A stretch of 64,000 bases of DNA from Luteimonas chenhongjianii (GTDB lineage: Bacteria > Pseudomonadota > Gammaproteobacteria > Xanthomonadales > Xanthomonadaceae), in the NCBI RefSeq assembly GCF_002327105.1, contig NZ_CP023406.1, forward strand, positions 558,001 through 622,000, read 5' to 3'. A model generated the notes under the pieces. The model saw nothing but the letters and a program-made list of their open reading frames with translations. It did no database searches and was not told the DNA's origin. Shown piece by piece: positions 1 to 7,733 of this stretch; position 1 is the stretch's first letter; each line of letters opens with the position of its first letter. Position numbers and translations under genes: made by a program.

Positions 1-1
1 C

Positions 2-952
2 ATCCTCGTCCTTGGCGCCGGCGGCACCGGCGGATATTTCGGCGGTCGCCTCGCGCAGGCAGGGGTCGACGTCACGTTCCTCGTGCGCGCGCCCCGCGCC
101 GCGCAGCTCGCGCGTGATGGCCTGCGGATCCGCAGCGCACTGGGCGATGCGCAGTTCCCGGTCGCCCACGTCACCGCCGACGCGCTGCCCGCGCTGGCCG
201 CTCGCGATCCTTTCGATCTCGTCCTGCTGAGCTGCAAGGCCTACGACCTGGACAGTTCGATCGACGCGATCGCACCGGCGGTCGGTCCGTCGACGGCCGT
301 CCTGCCGATCCTCAACGGTCTGCCGCACTACGCCGCGCTCGATGCCCGCTTCGGCGCCGATGCCGTGCTGGGCGGGCTATGTTTCATCAGCGCGATGAAG
401 GGGGGCGACGGCGAAGTCGTGCATCTGCCCTCGCCACCGTCGATCACCTTCGGCGAACGCGATGCATCGCGCAACGGCAGTGCCCGGACACGTGCAATCG
501 AAGCGGTGTGCGCGGGCGCACCCGGCTTCGACGCGGTGCGCAGCGACACCTTCATGCAGGCGGCCTGGAACAAGTTCGCGTTCCTTGCCGCGCTCGCTGC
601 GGCGACCTGCCTGATGCGCGCGAGCATCGGCCGCATCGTCGCCACCGACGGCGGCACGGCGTTCCTCGTTTCGCTGCATGAAGAATGCCTGGCAGTCGCC
701 CGCGCCGAAGGCCAGGCCATTCCCGCCGAAGCGGCGGCCCAGGCACGCAGCCTGCTGACCCGGGCAGGCTCGACGGTCACCGCCTCGATGCTGCGTGACC
801 TGGAATCCGGTCAGGAGGTCGAGGCGGCGCAGATCGTCGGTGACATGCGCGCGCGCGCGCACGCGGCGGGACTGGCGCTGCCGCACCTCGATGCCGCCTG
901 GGTGCATCTGCAGGCCTACCGCTCACGCCGCGACACCCCCGACACCCCCTGA
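2..952 (+). CDS. panE: 2-dehydropantoate 2-reductase (ketopantoate reductase), 5'-truncated by window edge
   Basis: NADPH-dependent reduction of ketopantoate to pantoate, a cytosolic step of pantothenate/CoA synthesis. The reading frame is open from base 2, and the first residues visible (ILVLGAGGTGGYFGGRLA) are the Rossmann GxGxxG dinucleotide motif that begins this family, so only the start codon and perhaps one or two residues are missing. The motif AWNKFAFLAALAAATCLM in the middle carries the Asn/Lys region typical of the substrate pocket of ApbA/PanE proteins. The protein ends at a TGA after a Pro/Asp-rich tail. Length (about 316 aa visible) suits the family. The genome may hold paralogues, so the physiological substrate is inferred from family membership. 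Confidence 0.85.
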   Translation: MLVLGAGGTGGYFGGRLAQAGVDVTFLVRAPRAAQLARDGLRIRSALGDAQFPVAHVTADALPALAARDPFDLVLLSCKAYDLDSSIDAIAPAVGPSTAVLPILNGLPHYAALDARFGADAVLGGLCFISAMKGGDGEVVHLPSPPSITFGERDASRNGSARTRAIEAVCAGAPGFDAVRSDTFMQAAWNKFAFLAALAAATCLMRASIGRIVATDGGTAFLVSLHEECLAVARAEGQAIPAEAAAQARSLLTRAGSTVTASMLRDLESGQEVEAAQIVGDMRARAHAAGLALPHLDAAWVHLQAYRSRRDTPDTP

Positions 953-1011
953 TCGCCAGCGCTTCGCAGGGGCTCTGCTAGGGTCGCCGCACCCCCGATC
1001 GAGATGTGCCC

Positions 1012-1506
1012 ATGGCGCTCGCCAGCACCCGCTCCATCGCCCGTCTGCTGGCGCCCGCCGTCCTCGTTGTTGCCGCCTGCAGCCCCGCGCCGCAGGCCCA
1101 GCCGGATGCCGTCGAGACCCGGCCGGTCGAAGACACCCGGACGCAACCTACCGAAGCTGCGCAGGCGCAGATGGAGGCGGACCCCGGCCCGGTGGAGGCC
1201 CCTCTCACCGGCGACGCTGCGAGCGCGATGCTGAGCCAGATCGCCGGTATCGCCGGTGCGATGCATGCGGCCGCGAAGCTGTGCGACCCGAGCGTCTCGG
1301 ATGCGCAGCTGACCGAGGCCAAGAACGGGCTGCGCCGCGAGTTCATCGGCATGGGCGGAGATGCCCACACTTTCGACAGCGAGTTCCTGTCGGCGTACAG
1401 CAAGACCACCACCCAGTTCACCGAGGCCGCGCCGCCGCAGCAGAAGCAGATGTGCGACGAACTCGAAGCCATGGCCTCGCAGACACTGCCGCCGCCGGCG
1501 AACTAG
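1012..1506 (+). CDS. Small predicted lipoprotein of unknown function
   Basis: I do not recognise this family. The N-terminus (MALASTRSIARLLAPAVLVVAAC) is a classical lipoprotein signal: basic n-region, hydrophobic core and a VAAC lipobox, so the mature protein should be lipidated on Cys and sit on the periplasmic face of a membrane. A Pro/Glu/Ala-rich linker follows, then a predicted helical domain of about 90 residues with two cysteines (KLCDPS and KQMCDE) that could form a disulfide. ATG 1012 was preferred because it leaves a standard signal; an in-frame GTG lies at 1006. It stands alone, 59 bases after panE. Confidence 0.7.
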   Translation: MALASTRSIARLLAPAVLVVAACSPAPQAQPDAVETRPVEDTRTQPTEAAQAQMEADPGPVEAPLTGDAASAMLSQIAGIAGAMHAAAKLCDPSVSDAQLTEAKNGLRREFIGMGGDAHTFDSEFLSAYSKTTTQFTEAAPPQQKQMCDELEAMASQTLPPPAN

Positions 1507-1987
1507 GCGCGAAACGAAGACAGCGACTTGCGGCTGGCATCCTGATGCGCGAGACGCGCTGCTGCGAACCTGATGTCCACTGCCGCAGACGACGCATGGC
1601 GGGTGACGGTGTGCTGCGGGCCTTCATACGCCCGGTCGGACCCCGCCCGAAGCGCTTCGCACGTCGACCTCTCCGGCAGGAAGAGGTGCCGGCGTCCGGG
1701 CGCCTGGTCACTGAAATCCCGCCGATGAATACCGACAGTGCTTCGGGCTGCAGATGTCGTTCCATCCCCGCACGCACGGCGTCGGGAACGAGTGCGCGCA
1801 GCTTGTCCTCGACTGCGTGCACGGGCGCGTCGAGGGTCGGCGGCGCGGCGTGCAGCGGCGATGCCCAGGTACGCGACACGCACCCGGACACGACAACGCG
1901 ACGCAGGCGGTTCCCCGCTGATGAAGGCGATCGACGAAAATAGCGGCTCGATTGCGGCCGACCGGCGGCACGGAAGCGGCGGAAACG
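1507..1987. other. Intergenic stretch with a possible peptidase remnant
   Basis: No intact gene is supported in these roughly 480 bases; overlapping ORFs are low-complexity Arg/Ala/Pro shadows. The only protein-like signal is a short run on the minus strand around 1703-1861, reported separately as a possible gene remnant. No terminator with a T-tract or tRNA-like structure was seen. Confidence 0.5.
1703..1861 (-). pseudogene. Possible remnant of an M16-like peptidase C-terminus
   Basis: About 50 codons read on the minus strand with good GC-rich third positions and a protein-like sequence, including DKLRALVPDAV followed by RHLQPEALSVFIGG. The pattern L-x-x-D-x-V...L-x-P-x-x-L-S-V resembles the C-terminal helix-strand of M16 zinc peptidases (the segment usually ending in a valine-rich strand and Gly). 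No start codon, no metal-binding HxxEH motif and no extension in the same frame are present, so if real this is a decayed tail. The assignment is a motif-level guess. Confidence 0.25.
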
Positions 1988-2674
1988 ATGATCGAGGTGC
2001 GCTACGCGGACGAATGGCTGGCGGTCGTGGACAAGCCGGCGGGCCTGATGGTCCACGACAGCGCCCTGGCCCGGGACGAGCACGACTTCCTCGCCGACCG
2101 CCTGCGCGAGCAGTTCGGCCGGCCGCTGTTCCTGATCCACCGGCTGGACCGGGCGACCAGCGGCGGCCTGCTGGTGGCCTTCGACCGCGAGACCGCGTCC
2201 GCGCTCGGCGCCCAGTGGATGGCGCGCACGGTCGACAAGCACTACCTCGCGATCTGCCGCGGCTGGCCGGACGACATCGTGGTCGACCATCCACTCGATG
2301 GCGGCCCCGGCAAACCGGTGAAAAAGCCGGCGATCACCCGCTTCACCCGCCTGGCGACGACCGAACTGGCATTGCCGTCATCGGGGTTTGCGACCTCGCG
2401 CTACGCCCTGCTGCGCGCAGAGCCGATGACCGGGCGTTTCCGCCAGATCCGCCGGCACCTCAAGCACCTCTCGCACCATCTGATCGGCGACACCAGTCAC
2501 GGCGACGGCCGCCACAATCGCAACTTCCGCATGCTCGGCATCCACCGCATGCTGCTCCACGCCGAGCGCGTGGGCTTCGACCACCCCAGGACGGGCCAGC
2601 GGCTCGTGGTCGAGACGCCGCCTGGCGACGAATTCGCCAAGGCCCTGCTGCTCTTTCCCGGGGTGCCGGCCTAG
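1988..2674 (+). CDS. truC: TruC-like tRNA/rRNA pseudouridine synthase (RluA family)
   Basis: Isomerises a specific uridine to pseudouridine in structured RNA; the closest recognised type is TruC (tRNA U65). The catalytic motif HRLDRATSGGLLVAF carries the Asp of the RluA family at about residue 55, preceded by the DKPAGLMVH loop, and followed by RFRQIRRHLKHLSHHLIGD, the RNA-binding motif typical of TruC/RluA enzymes. No S4 domain is present, which separates it from RluB/E/F. The start at 1988 gives MIEVRYADEWLAVVDKPAG, the normal N-terminus; upstream in-frame sequence has no similarity. 228 aa is normal. TruC rather than a generic RluA paralogue is a moderate-confidence choice. Confidence 0.82.
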   Translation: MIEVRYADEWLAVVDKPAGLMVHDSALARDEHDFLADRLREQFGRPLFLIHRLDRATSGGLLVAFDRETASALGAQWMARTVDKHYLAICRGWPDDIVVDHPLDGGPGKPVKKPAITRFTRLATTELALPSSGFATSRYALLRAEPMTGRFRQIRRHLKHLSHHLIGDTSHGDGRHNRNFRMLGIHRMLLHAERVGFDHPRTGQRLVVETPPGDEFAKALLLFPGVPA

Positions 2675-2849
2675 CGCGCGGCGCCGATGAACGCCCCGCG
2701 GTCCCGCCGGGGCGCTGGATCTCCGGTCTGCTCCTGGCCCGGGCCGGCCCGGCCGGGAGCGCCCGCCTCCGACCCTTTGGGCGCGAGCGCGGCCCCCGCC
2801 AGCGCAGGTAAGCGAGAACACCGCCGAAACCGGCGCCACAGCCACGTTC

Positions 2850-2855
2850 TACAAT
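2850..2855 (+). promoter_or_regulatory. Candidate -10 box (TACAAT) for the ArfB gene
   Basis: TACAAT lies 8 bases before the ATG at 2864. No good -35 is visible at 17 bases upstream. If used, transcription would begin within a base or two of the start codon, giving a nearly leaderless mRNA; no Shine-Dalgarno is seen there, which agrees. Confidence 0.3.
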
Positions 2856-2863
2856 GGGCGTCG

Positions 2864-3274
2864 ATGTCCACGCCGCCCGCCATTCCCGAAGACGAACTCG
2901 TCGAGCGATTCGTGCGCGCGAGCGGACCCGGCGGCCAGAACGTCAACAAGGTTTCCACCGCGGTCGAGCTGCGCTTCGACATCGCCGGCTCGCCTTCGCT
3001 GCCTGAACACGTGCGTGCGCGACTGCTGGCGCGGCGCGACCGGCGCATTACCGAGGCCGGTGTGCTGGTGCTCAATGCCCAGCGGTTCCGCACCCAGGAC
3101 CGCAACCGCGAGGACGCCCGCGAGCGTCTGGCAGCCTTCATCGCCGCCGGTTACGAGGTGCCCAAGGCGCGTGTGGCGACCAGGCCCACGCGCGGATCGA
3201 AGGAGCGGCGGCTCGGTGAGAAGCGCGAACGCAGTACCATCAAGCGCGGTCGCGCCACGCGCGACTGGGATTGA
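2864..3274 (+). CDS. arfB: Alternative ribosome-rescue factor ArfB (peptidyl-tRNA hydrolase)
   Basis: Rescues ribosomes stalled on non-stop mRNAs by hydrolysing peptidyl-tRNA. The release-factor GGQ motif is seen as SGPGGQNVNKVSTAVELRFD near residue 27, the hallmark sequence of the YaeJ/ArfB and class-I release factor catalytic domain. The codon-recognition domain of RF1/RF2 is absent. The C-terminus is the expected basic tail (TRPTRGSKERRLGEKRERS, then TIKRGR), which in ArfB inserts into the empty mRNA channel. At 136 aa it is the normal size. ATG 2864 is chosen because the family starts just before the GGQ domain. Confidence 0.92.
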   Translation: MSTPPAIPEDELVERFVRASGPGGQNVNKVSTAVELRFDIAGSPSLPEHVRARLLARRDRRITEAGVLVLNAQRFRTQDRNREDARERLAAFIAAGYEVPKARVATRPTRGSKERRLGEKRERSTIKRGRATRDWD

Positions 3275-3308
3275 TCCGCCACAAGCCTGGCGCTTGCGCC
3301 GAGGACGC

Positions 3309-3917
3309 ATGAGCAAGACGAAATACCCGTTACTGATTCCCGTACCCCCCAATGCACCGCGTGTGAAACCCAGCCGGCTCGCGCGCTGGATCGGCCGCAA
3401 CATCCTGCGGCTGGGCGGCTGGCGCGTGGTGGGTGAATTGCCCGATGTCTCGCGCCTGGTGCTGATCGGCGCTCCGCATTCGTCCAACTGGGACGGTGTC
3501 TGGGGCTTCGCGGCCAAGGCCGCGCTGGGCCTGGACATCCGCGTGCTGGGCAAGGATTCGCTGTTCCGCATTCCGGTGCTGGGCTGGGCCTTGCGCGAGC
3601 TGGGCGTGATTCCGGTGGATCGCAGCCGCGCCTCGCGCGTGATCGAACAGGCCGCCGCGGCGATCAATGGTCCCGAGCCGTTCTGGTACGGCCTTGCCCC
3701 CGAAGGCACGCGCAAGCGGGTGGAACGCTGGAAGACCGGCTTCTGGAAGATCGCCAAGGCCGCCAATGTGCCCATTCAGACGATGTACTTCCATTACCCC
3801 GACAAGGTCATCGGCTTCGGCCCGCTGATCCAGCCAAGCGACGATCTCGACGCCGACATGGCGGCGCTGCGTGCCTGGTTCGCGCCGTGGATGGGCAAGA
3901 ACCGCGGCACGGTCTGA
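3309..3917 (+). CDS. PlsC-like 1-acyl-glycerol-3-phosphate acyltransferase family protein
   Basis: Membrane-associated acyltransferase of the lysophosphatidic-acid acyltransferase superfamily, expected to move an acyl group to a glycerophosphate-like or other lipid acceptor. The catalytic HX4D motif is visible as HSSNWD near residue 57, and the acceptor-binding EGTR motif as APEGTRKRVERWKTGFW near residue 137. The context GAPHSSNWDGVWGF and the C-terminal PWMGKNRG are typical of the short (about 200 aa) subgroup found beside general lipid genes rather than of PlsC proper. It begins 34 bases after arfB. Substrate unknown. Confidence 0.82.
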   Translation: MSKTKYPLLIPVPPNAPRVKPSRLARWIGRNILRLGGWRVVGELPDVSRLVLIGAPHSSNWDGVWGFAAKAALGLDIRVLGKDSLFRIPVLGWALRELGVIPVDRSRASRVIEQAAAAINGPEPFWYGLAPEGTRKRVERWKTGFWKIAKAANVPIQTMYFHYPDKVIGFGPLIQPSDDLDADMAALRAWFAPWMGKNRGTV

Positions 3918-3944
3918 TCGACCGACGGCACAGGGAATCGCCGC

Positions 3945-4991
3945 ATGAGGATCCGCGCACTGTTGATCGCCGCCGCCGTGTTGCTGGCCGGCGGCGCGGG
4001 GTTCCTCGCCGGCCGCGGCGGGATCCCCGGTGATGGCGACACGGCGGCGGAAACGTCGTCAGCGACCGTCACCGAGGATGTGACATCAGCTGGCCCAGGG
4101 TTCGCCCCCGCGGCCGTACCCGTCGATAACGATGCCGAACTTCCCGAGCCCGGCGCTCCGCTGGCTGCGATCCACGACACGCTTGTCCGGCGCGCCGCGC
4201 AAGGCGAGGCGCGTGCTGCCTGTCGGCTGGCCGCCGAACACGAGCGTTGCGAAGTGCTCCGCTCGCAGCTGCGGGGCGCCATCGCCAAAACCAATCGCGG
4301 GCCCGAGTGGATGGAGCGTCGTCTGCTGGAGATCGACACCGAGGAAAGCCGCGCGCAGCTCCAAACCCTGCGCGCGCATCAGAGTGAGCAATTGGCGGAG
4401 CAGACGCGGCTGGTCGCCCAATGCGACGCCACTGCGCCGCTGTCGCCTCAGGCACGTGCCCGTTACTGGCGCCAGGCCGCTCTCGCGGGGCACGTGCCGT
4501 CAATGCGCCACTACGCGATCGGCAATGCGTTCCGCTTTCATGACCTGATGGATGCGCTGCCGGCGCTGCAGACCTATCGCCGCGAAGCCGAAGCTGTCGC
4601 CACGCGCGCGGCCAAGGCCGGCGACGTCGCCAGCATCTACGCGTTGGCCATGGCTTATGCAGACCTCGACGGCGCTTATTCGCGCCCATTCCTCGCCCAG
4701 ACCGTCACGCCCGATCTGGCCAAGGCGCTGGCCTGGTTCTCCGTACTGGAACGCCATCCTGGAATCACCGGCCTGTCCCCTGAGCATCCGGTGGCCCGCA
4801 ATGTGGCCAGGCGCCGCGCCGAACTGGCCGCGGCCGCCACGCCAAGCGAAGGGGCCCGGGCCGCGGATCTGGCCGCAGAGGCGGCGGTTCCGCGTCACGT
4901 CGAGCCAGCGATCATGCTGTCGCCCGAAGGTGGGATCCACGACATCGCGCCCGATGCCTGCAGCGAATCCGAGTTCGCCGCCGCCCGCTGA
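3945..4991 (+). CDS. Unknown exported or membrane-anchored protein with Sel1/TPR-like helical region
   Basis: Not recognised as a named family. Residues 1-24 (MRIRALLIAAAVLLAGGAGFLAG) form a hydrophobic signal or single anchor. A low-complexity Ala/Glu/Pro linker runs to about residue 65. The rest is a run of Ala-rich helices with paired motifs such as ACRLAAEHERC, YWRQAALAGHVPSMRHYAIG and AAKAGDVASIYALAMAYA, the spacing and AxxAGxxxAxxxLA pattern of Sel1-like repeats. It follows the acyltransferase by 27 bases and may be cotranscribed. Four cysteines in the mature part suggest a periplasmic location with disulfides. Function unknown. Confidence 0.65.
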   Translation: MRIRALLIAAAVLLAGGAGFLAGRGGIPGDGDTAAETSSATVTEDVTSAGPGFAPAAVPVDNDAELPEPGAPLAAIHDTLVRRAAQGEARAACRLAAEHERCEVLRSQLRGAIAKTNRGPEWMERRLLEIDTEESRAQLQTLRAHQSEQLAEQTRLVAQCDATAPLSPQARARYWRQAALAGHVPSMRHYAIGNAFRFHDLMDALPALQTYRREAEAVATRAAKAGDVASIYALAMAYADLDGAYSRPFLAQTVTPDLAKALAWFSVLERHPGITGLSPEHPVARNVARRRAELAAAATPSEGARAADLAAEAAVPRHVEPAIMLSPEGGIHDIAPDACSESEFAAAR

Positions 4992-5129
4992 ACCTGCCCG
5001 CTCTGCCCGCTGAACCCACCAACGAACGGCACATTCCCTGCCCGCGCCCACAGGCGCACGCTGCGCGGCTGGCGGGCCGCGTGACGTGGTCGACGCCGTC
5101 ACCGCGTTGTCTTTTCCGGAGCCCGCCCC

Positions 5130-7277
5130 ATGTTGCGCCCCCTGCTGCTCTCTTCCGCGATCGCGATTGCCCTGGTCGCCTGTGGCGACCGTTCCGCCGA
5201 GTCCACGATGCCCGCCACCGAATCCACCACTGCCGCGCCGGCGCAGAACCCGCTGTTCACCGCCAGCACGCTGCCGTTCCAGGCGCCGCCCTTCGACAAG
5301 CTCAAGGACGCCGACTACCAGCCGGCCATCGAGGAGGGGATGCGCCAGCACCTGGCCGAGATCCGCGCGATCGCCGACAACCCGGAGCCCCCGACCTTCG
5401 AGAACACCATCGAGGCCATGGAGCGCAGCGGCGAACTGCTGACCCGTTCGGCCAACGTGTTCTTCATGCTCACCGGCGCCAACACCAACGAGACCCTGCA
5501 GGCTGCCGAGGAAGCGCTGGCGCCCAAGTTGGCCGAGCACAGCTCCGCCATCTATCTCGACCCGGCGCTGTTCGCGCGGGTCAAGACCATCTACGACCAG
5601 CGCGCGACGCTCGGGCTCACGCCCGAGCAGATCACCGTGGTCGAGCACACCCACGACAACTTCGTCCGCGCCGGTGCGCTGCTCGATGAGGCCGGCAAGG
5701 CCGAGATGCGCGCGCTGAGCTCGGAGGCGTCCACGCTGTCCACCGCGTTCGGCAACAAGCTGCTGGCCGCAAGCAATGCCGGTGGCGTGCTCGTCGCCGA
5801 CGTGGCCGAACTCGACGGCCTGGACGAAGGCACGATCGCCGCCGCCGCCGATGCCGCGAAGGCCGCCGGCCATGACGGACAGTGGCTGCTGAGCCTGCAG
5901 AACACCACGCAGCAGCCGGTGCTCGGGTCGCTGAAGAACCGCGCGCTTCGCGAGCGCGTGCTGGCCGCGTCGACGGGCCGCACCGAGAAGGGCGACGCCA
6001 ACGACACCCGCGCCACCATCCAGCGCCTCGCCGAGATCCGCGCCCGCCAGGCCGAGCTGCTCGGCTTCCCGAACTACGCCGCCTACAGCATCGCCGACCA
6101 GATGGCGCGCACGCCGGAAACCGCGCTGAAGCTGCTGACCGACACCGTGCCCGCCGCCACCGCGCGCGCGCGCGCCGAGCTGGCCAAGATCCAGGGCGTG
6201 GTGGACGCGCAGAACGGCGGCTTCACCGCCGGCGCGGCCGACTGGGACTTCTACGCCGAGCAGGTGCGCCGCGCCGAGTTCGACCTCGACGAGTCGCAGA
6301 TCAAGCCCTACTTCGAGCTCGACCGCGTGCTCAACGATGGCGTGTTCTTCGCCGCCAACCAGCTCTACGGCATCACCGCCAAGGAGCGGAAGGACATCCC
6401 CGTCTACCACCCCGACGTGCGCGTGTTCGACATCTTCGATGCCGACGGCAAGCAGCTGGCCCTGTTCTATCTCGACCCCTTCAAGCGCGACAGCAAGCAG
6501 GGCGGCGCGTGGATGGGCAACTTCGTCGAGCAGAACGGCCTGACCGGCACGATTCCGGTCGTCTACAACGTCGAGAACTTCACCAAGCCCGCCGCCGGCC
6601 AGCCCGCGCTGCTGAGCTTCGACGACGTGACCACGCTGTTCCACGAGTTCGGCCACGCCCTGCACGGCTTCTTCTCGAACACGAAGTACCCGTCCGTGGC
6701 CGGCACCAACACGCCGCGTGACTTCGTCGAGTTCCCGTCCCAGTTCAACGAGCACTGGGCGCTCGACCCCAAGGTCTTCGCCAACTACGCCAGGCACTAC
6801 CAGACCGGCGAGGCCATGCCGCAGGAACTGGTCGAGAAGATCACCACCGCGCGCACCTTCAACCAGGGCTATGCCACCACCGAATACCTGTCGGCCGCGC
6901 TGCTCGACCTTGGCTGGCACATGCTGCCGGCGGGCGAGGCCAAACAGGATGTCGACGCGTTCGAGAAGCAGACGCTGGCGGCGTACAAGGTCGACCTGCC
7001 GGCGGTCCCGCCGCGCTACCGAACCAGCTATTTCAGCCACATCTGGGGTGGCGGTTACGCGGCCGGTTACTACGCCTACTTCGCCGCGGAAGTCCTCGAT
7101 CACGATGCCTTCCAGTGGTTCCGCGAGAACGGCGGCCTGACCCGCGAGAACGGCCAGATCTTCCGCGACAAGATCCTCTCGATCGGCCATTCGCGGGATC
7201 TGGGCGAGGCCTACCGCGAGTTCCGTGGCCAGGCGCCGAGCGTGGAGCCGCTGCTGGAGCATCGCGGCCTGAAGTGA
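5130..7277 (+). CDS. M3-family zinc metallopeptidase (oligopeptidase A / Dcp type), lipoprotein form
   Basis: Peptidyl-dipeptidase or oligopeptidase degrading short peptides in the periplasm. The catalytic zinc motif HEFGH lies at residues 505-509, inside TLFHEFGHALHGFFSNT, with the third ligand region FVEFPSQFNEHW downstream and the substrate-loop Tyr/His region around SHIWGGGYAAGYYAYF, all diagnostic of M3A peptidases. The N-terminus MLRPLLLSSAIAIALVAC is a lipoprotein signal with lipobox LVAC, so unlike cytosolic E. coli OpdA/Dcp this copy should be anchored in the cell envelope; such Dcp-like lipoproteins are common in Xanthomonadaceae. 715 aa is full length. Monocistronic. Confidence 0.93.
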   Translation: MLRPLLLSSAIAIALVACGDRSAESTMPATESTTAAPAQNPLFTASTLPFQAPPFDKLKDADYQPAIEEGMRQHLAEIRAIADNPEPPTFENTIEAMERSGELLTRSANVFFMLTGANTNETLQAAEEALAPKLAEHSSAIYLDPALFARVKTIYDQRATLGLTPEQITVVEHTHDNFVRAGALLDEAGKAEMRALSSEASTLSTAFGNKLLAASNAGGVLVADVAELDGLDEGTIAAAADAAKAAGHDGQWLLSLQNTTQQPVLGSLKNRALRERVLAASTGRTEKGDANDTRATIQRLAEIRARQAELLGFPNYAAYSIADQMARTPETALKLLTDTVPAATARARAELAKIQGVVDAQNGGFTAGAADWDFYAEQVRRAEFDLDESQIKPYFELDRVLNDGVFFAANQLYGITAKERKDIPVYHPDVRVFDIFDADGKQLALFYLDPFKRDSKQGGAWMGNFVEQNGLTGTIPVVYNVENFTKPAAGQPALLSFDDVTTLFHEFGHALHGFFSNTKYPSVAGTNTPRDFVEFPSQFNEHWALDPKVFANYARHYQTGEAMPQELVEKITTARTFNQGYATTEYLSAALLDLGWHMLPAGEAKQDVDAFEKQTLAAYKVDLPAVPPRYRTSYFSHIWGGGYAAGYYAYFAAEVLDHDAFQWFRENGGLTRENGQIFRDKILSIGHSRDLGEAYREFRGQAPSVEPLLEHRGLK

Positions 7278-7733
7278 GCCTGCTGCCTGCTGATCCTTCA
7301 GCGGGCAGACCTGCATCGAGGCGGCCGCAGCGGGTCGCCTCGACCGGCGTCGGGCAGGGCTGCGGTGCACGCCCGTGCCTCGGCGATCGCCGCCGGAGTC
7401 ACTGACAGAGAGGCGTCCGCGACAGGTCGCCGAAGCGGCAATTGAGCCGGATCGGCGCGGCGAAGGTGCCCGCCCCCGGGCACGCGGCAGGTGTCGCGCG
7501 CGGGTCTGACGCCGGCCCCTGCATGCAGCCGCGACCCCGCCCATGGGCGCGGTCGACGCCTCGCGGGCACGCCGCCTGGCCGGCCCCGCGCGTGAGCGCT
7601 GCCCTCCAATCGCCGGTGCTATATTCGCAGCCGATCCGGCCCGGCGGGCAGGGATGCGGGGGTCGCAATGCGAGACGCAAGGCGCACCACAAGCGCAGGC
7701 CCGCGACCCCGACCCGGGCCCCGCCACCACGCA
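7278..7733. other. Intergenic region upstream of the efflux operon
   Basis: No gene supported. All ORFs here are Arg/Pro/Ala-rich shadows. The region just before the operon holds one extended -10 candidate (see 7617). No terminator hairpin with T-tract was seen after the M3 peptidase gene. Confidence 0.5.
7617..7625 (+). promoter_or_regulatory. Candidate extended -10 promoter for the TolC/HlyD/ABC-2 operon
   Basis: TGCTATATT matches an extended -10 (TGnTATATT) in otherwise GC-rich sequence, about 108 bases before the favoured ATG at 7734 and 42 before the alternative at 7668. No clear TTGACA-like -35 is seen, as expected for extended -10 promoters. Confidence 0.35.

Noticed and set aside
7668..7733. 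Upstream start for the TolC-family gene
   Set aside because: Would place 22 Arg/Pro-rich residues before a clean signal peptide; ATG 7734 gives a normal exported protein.
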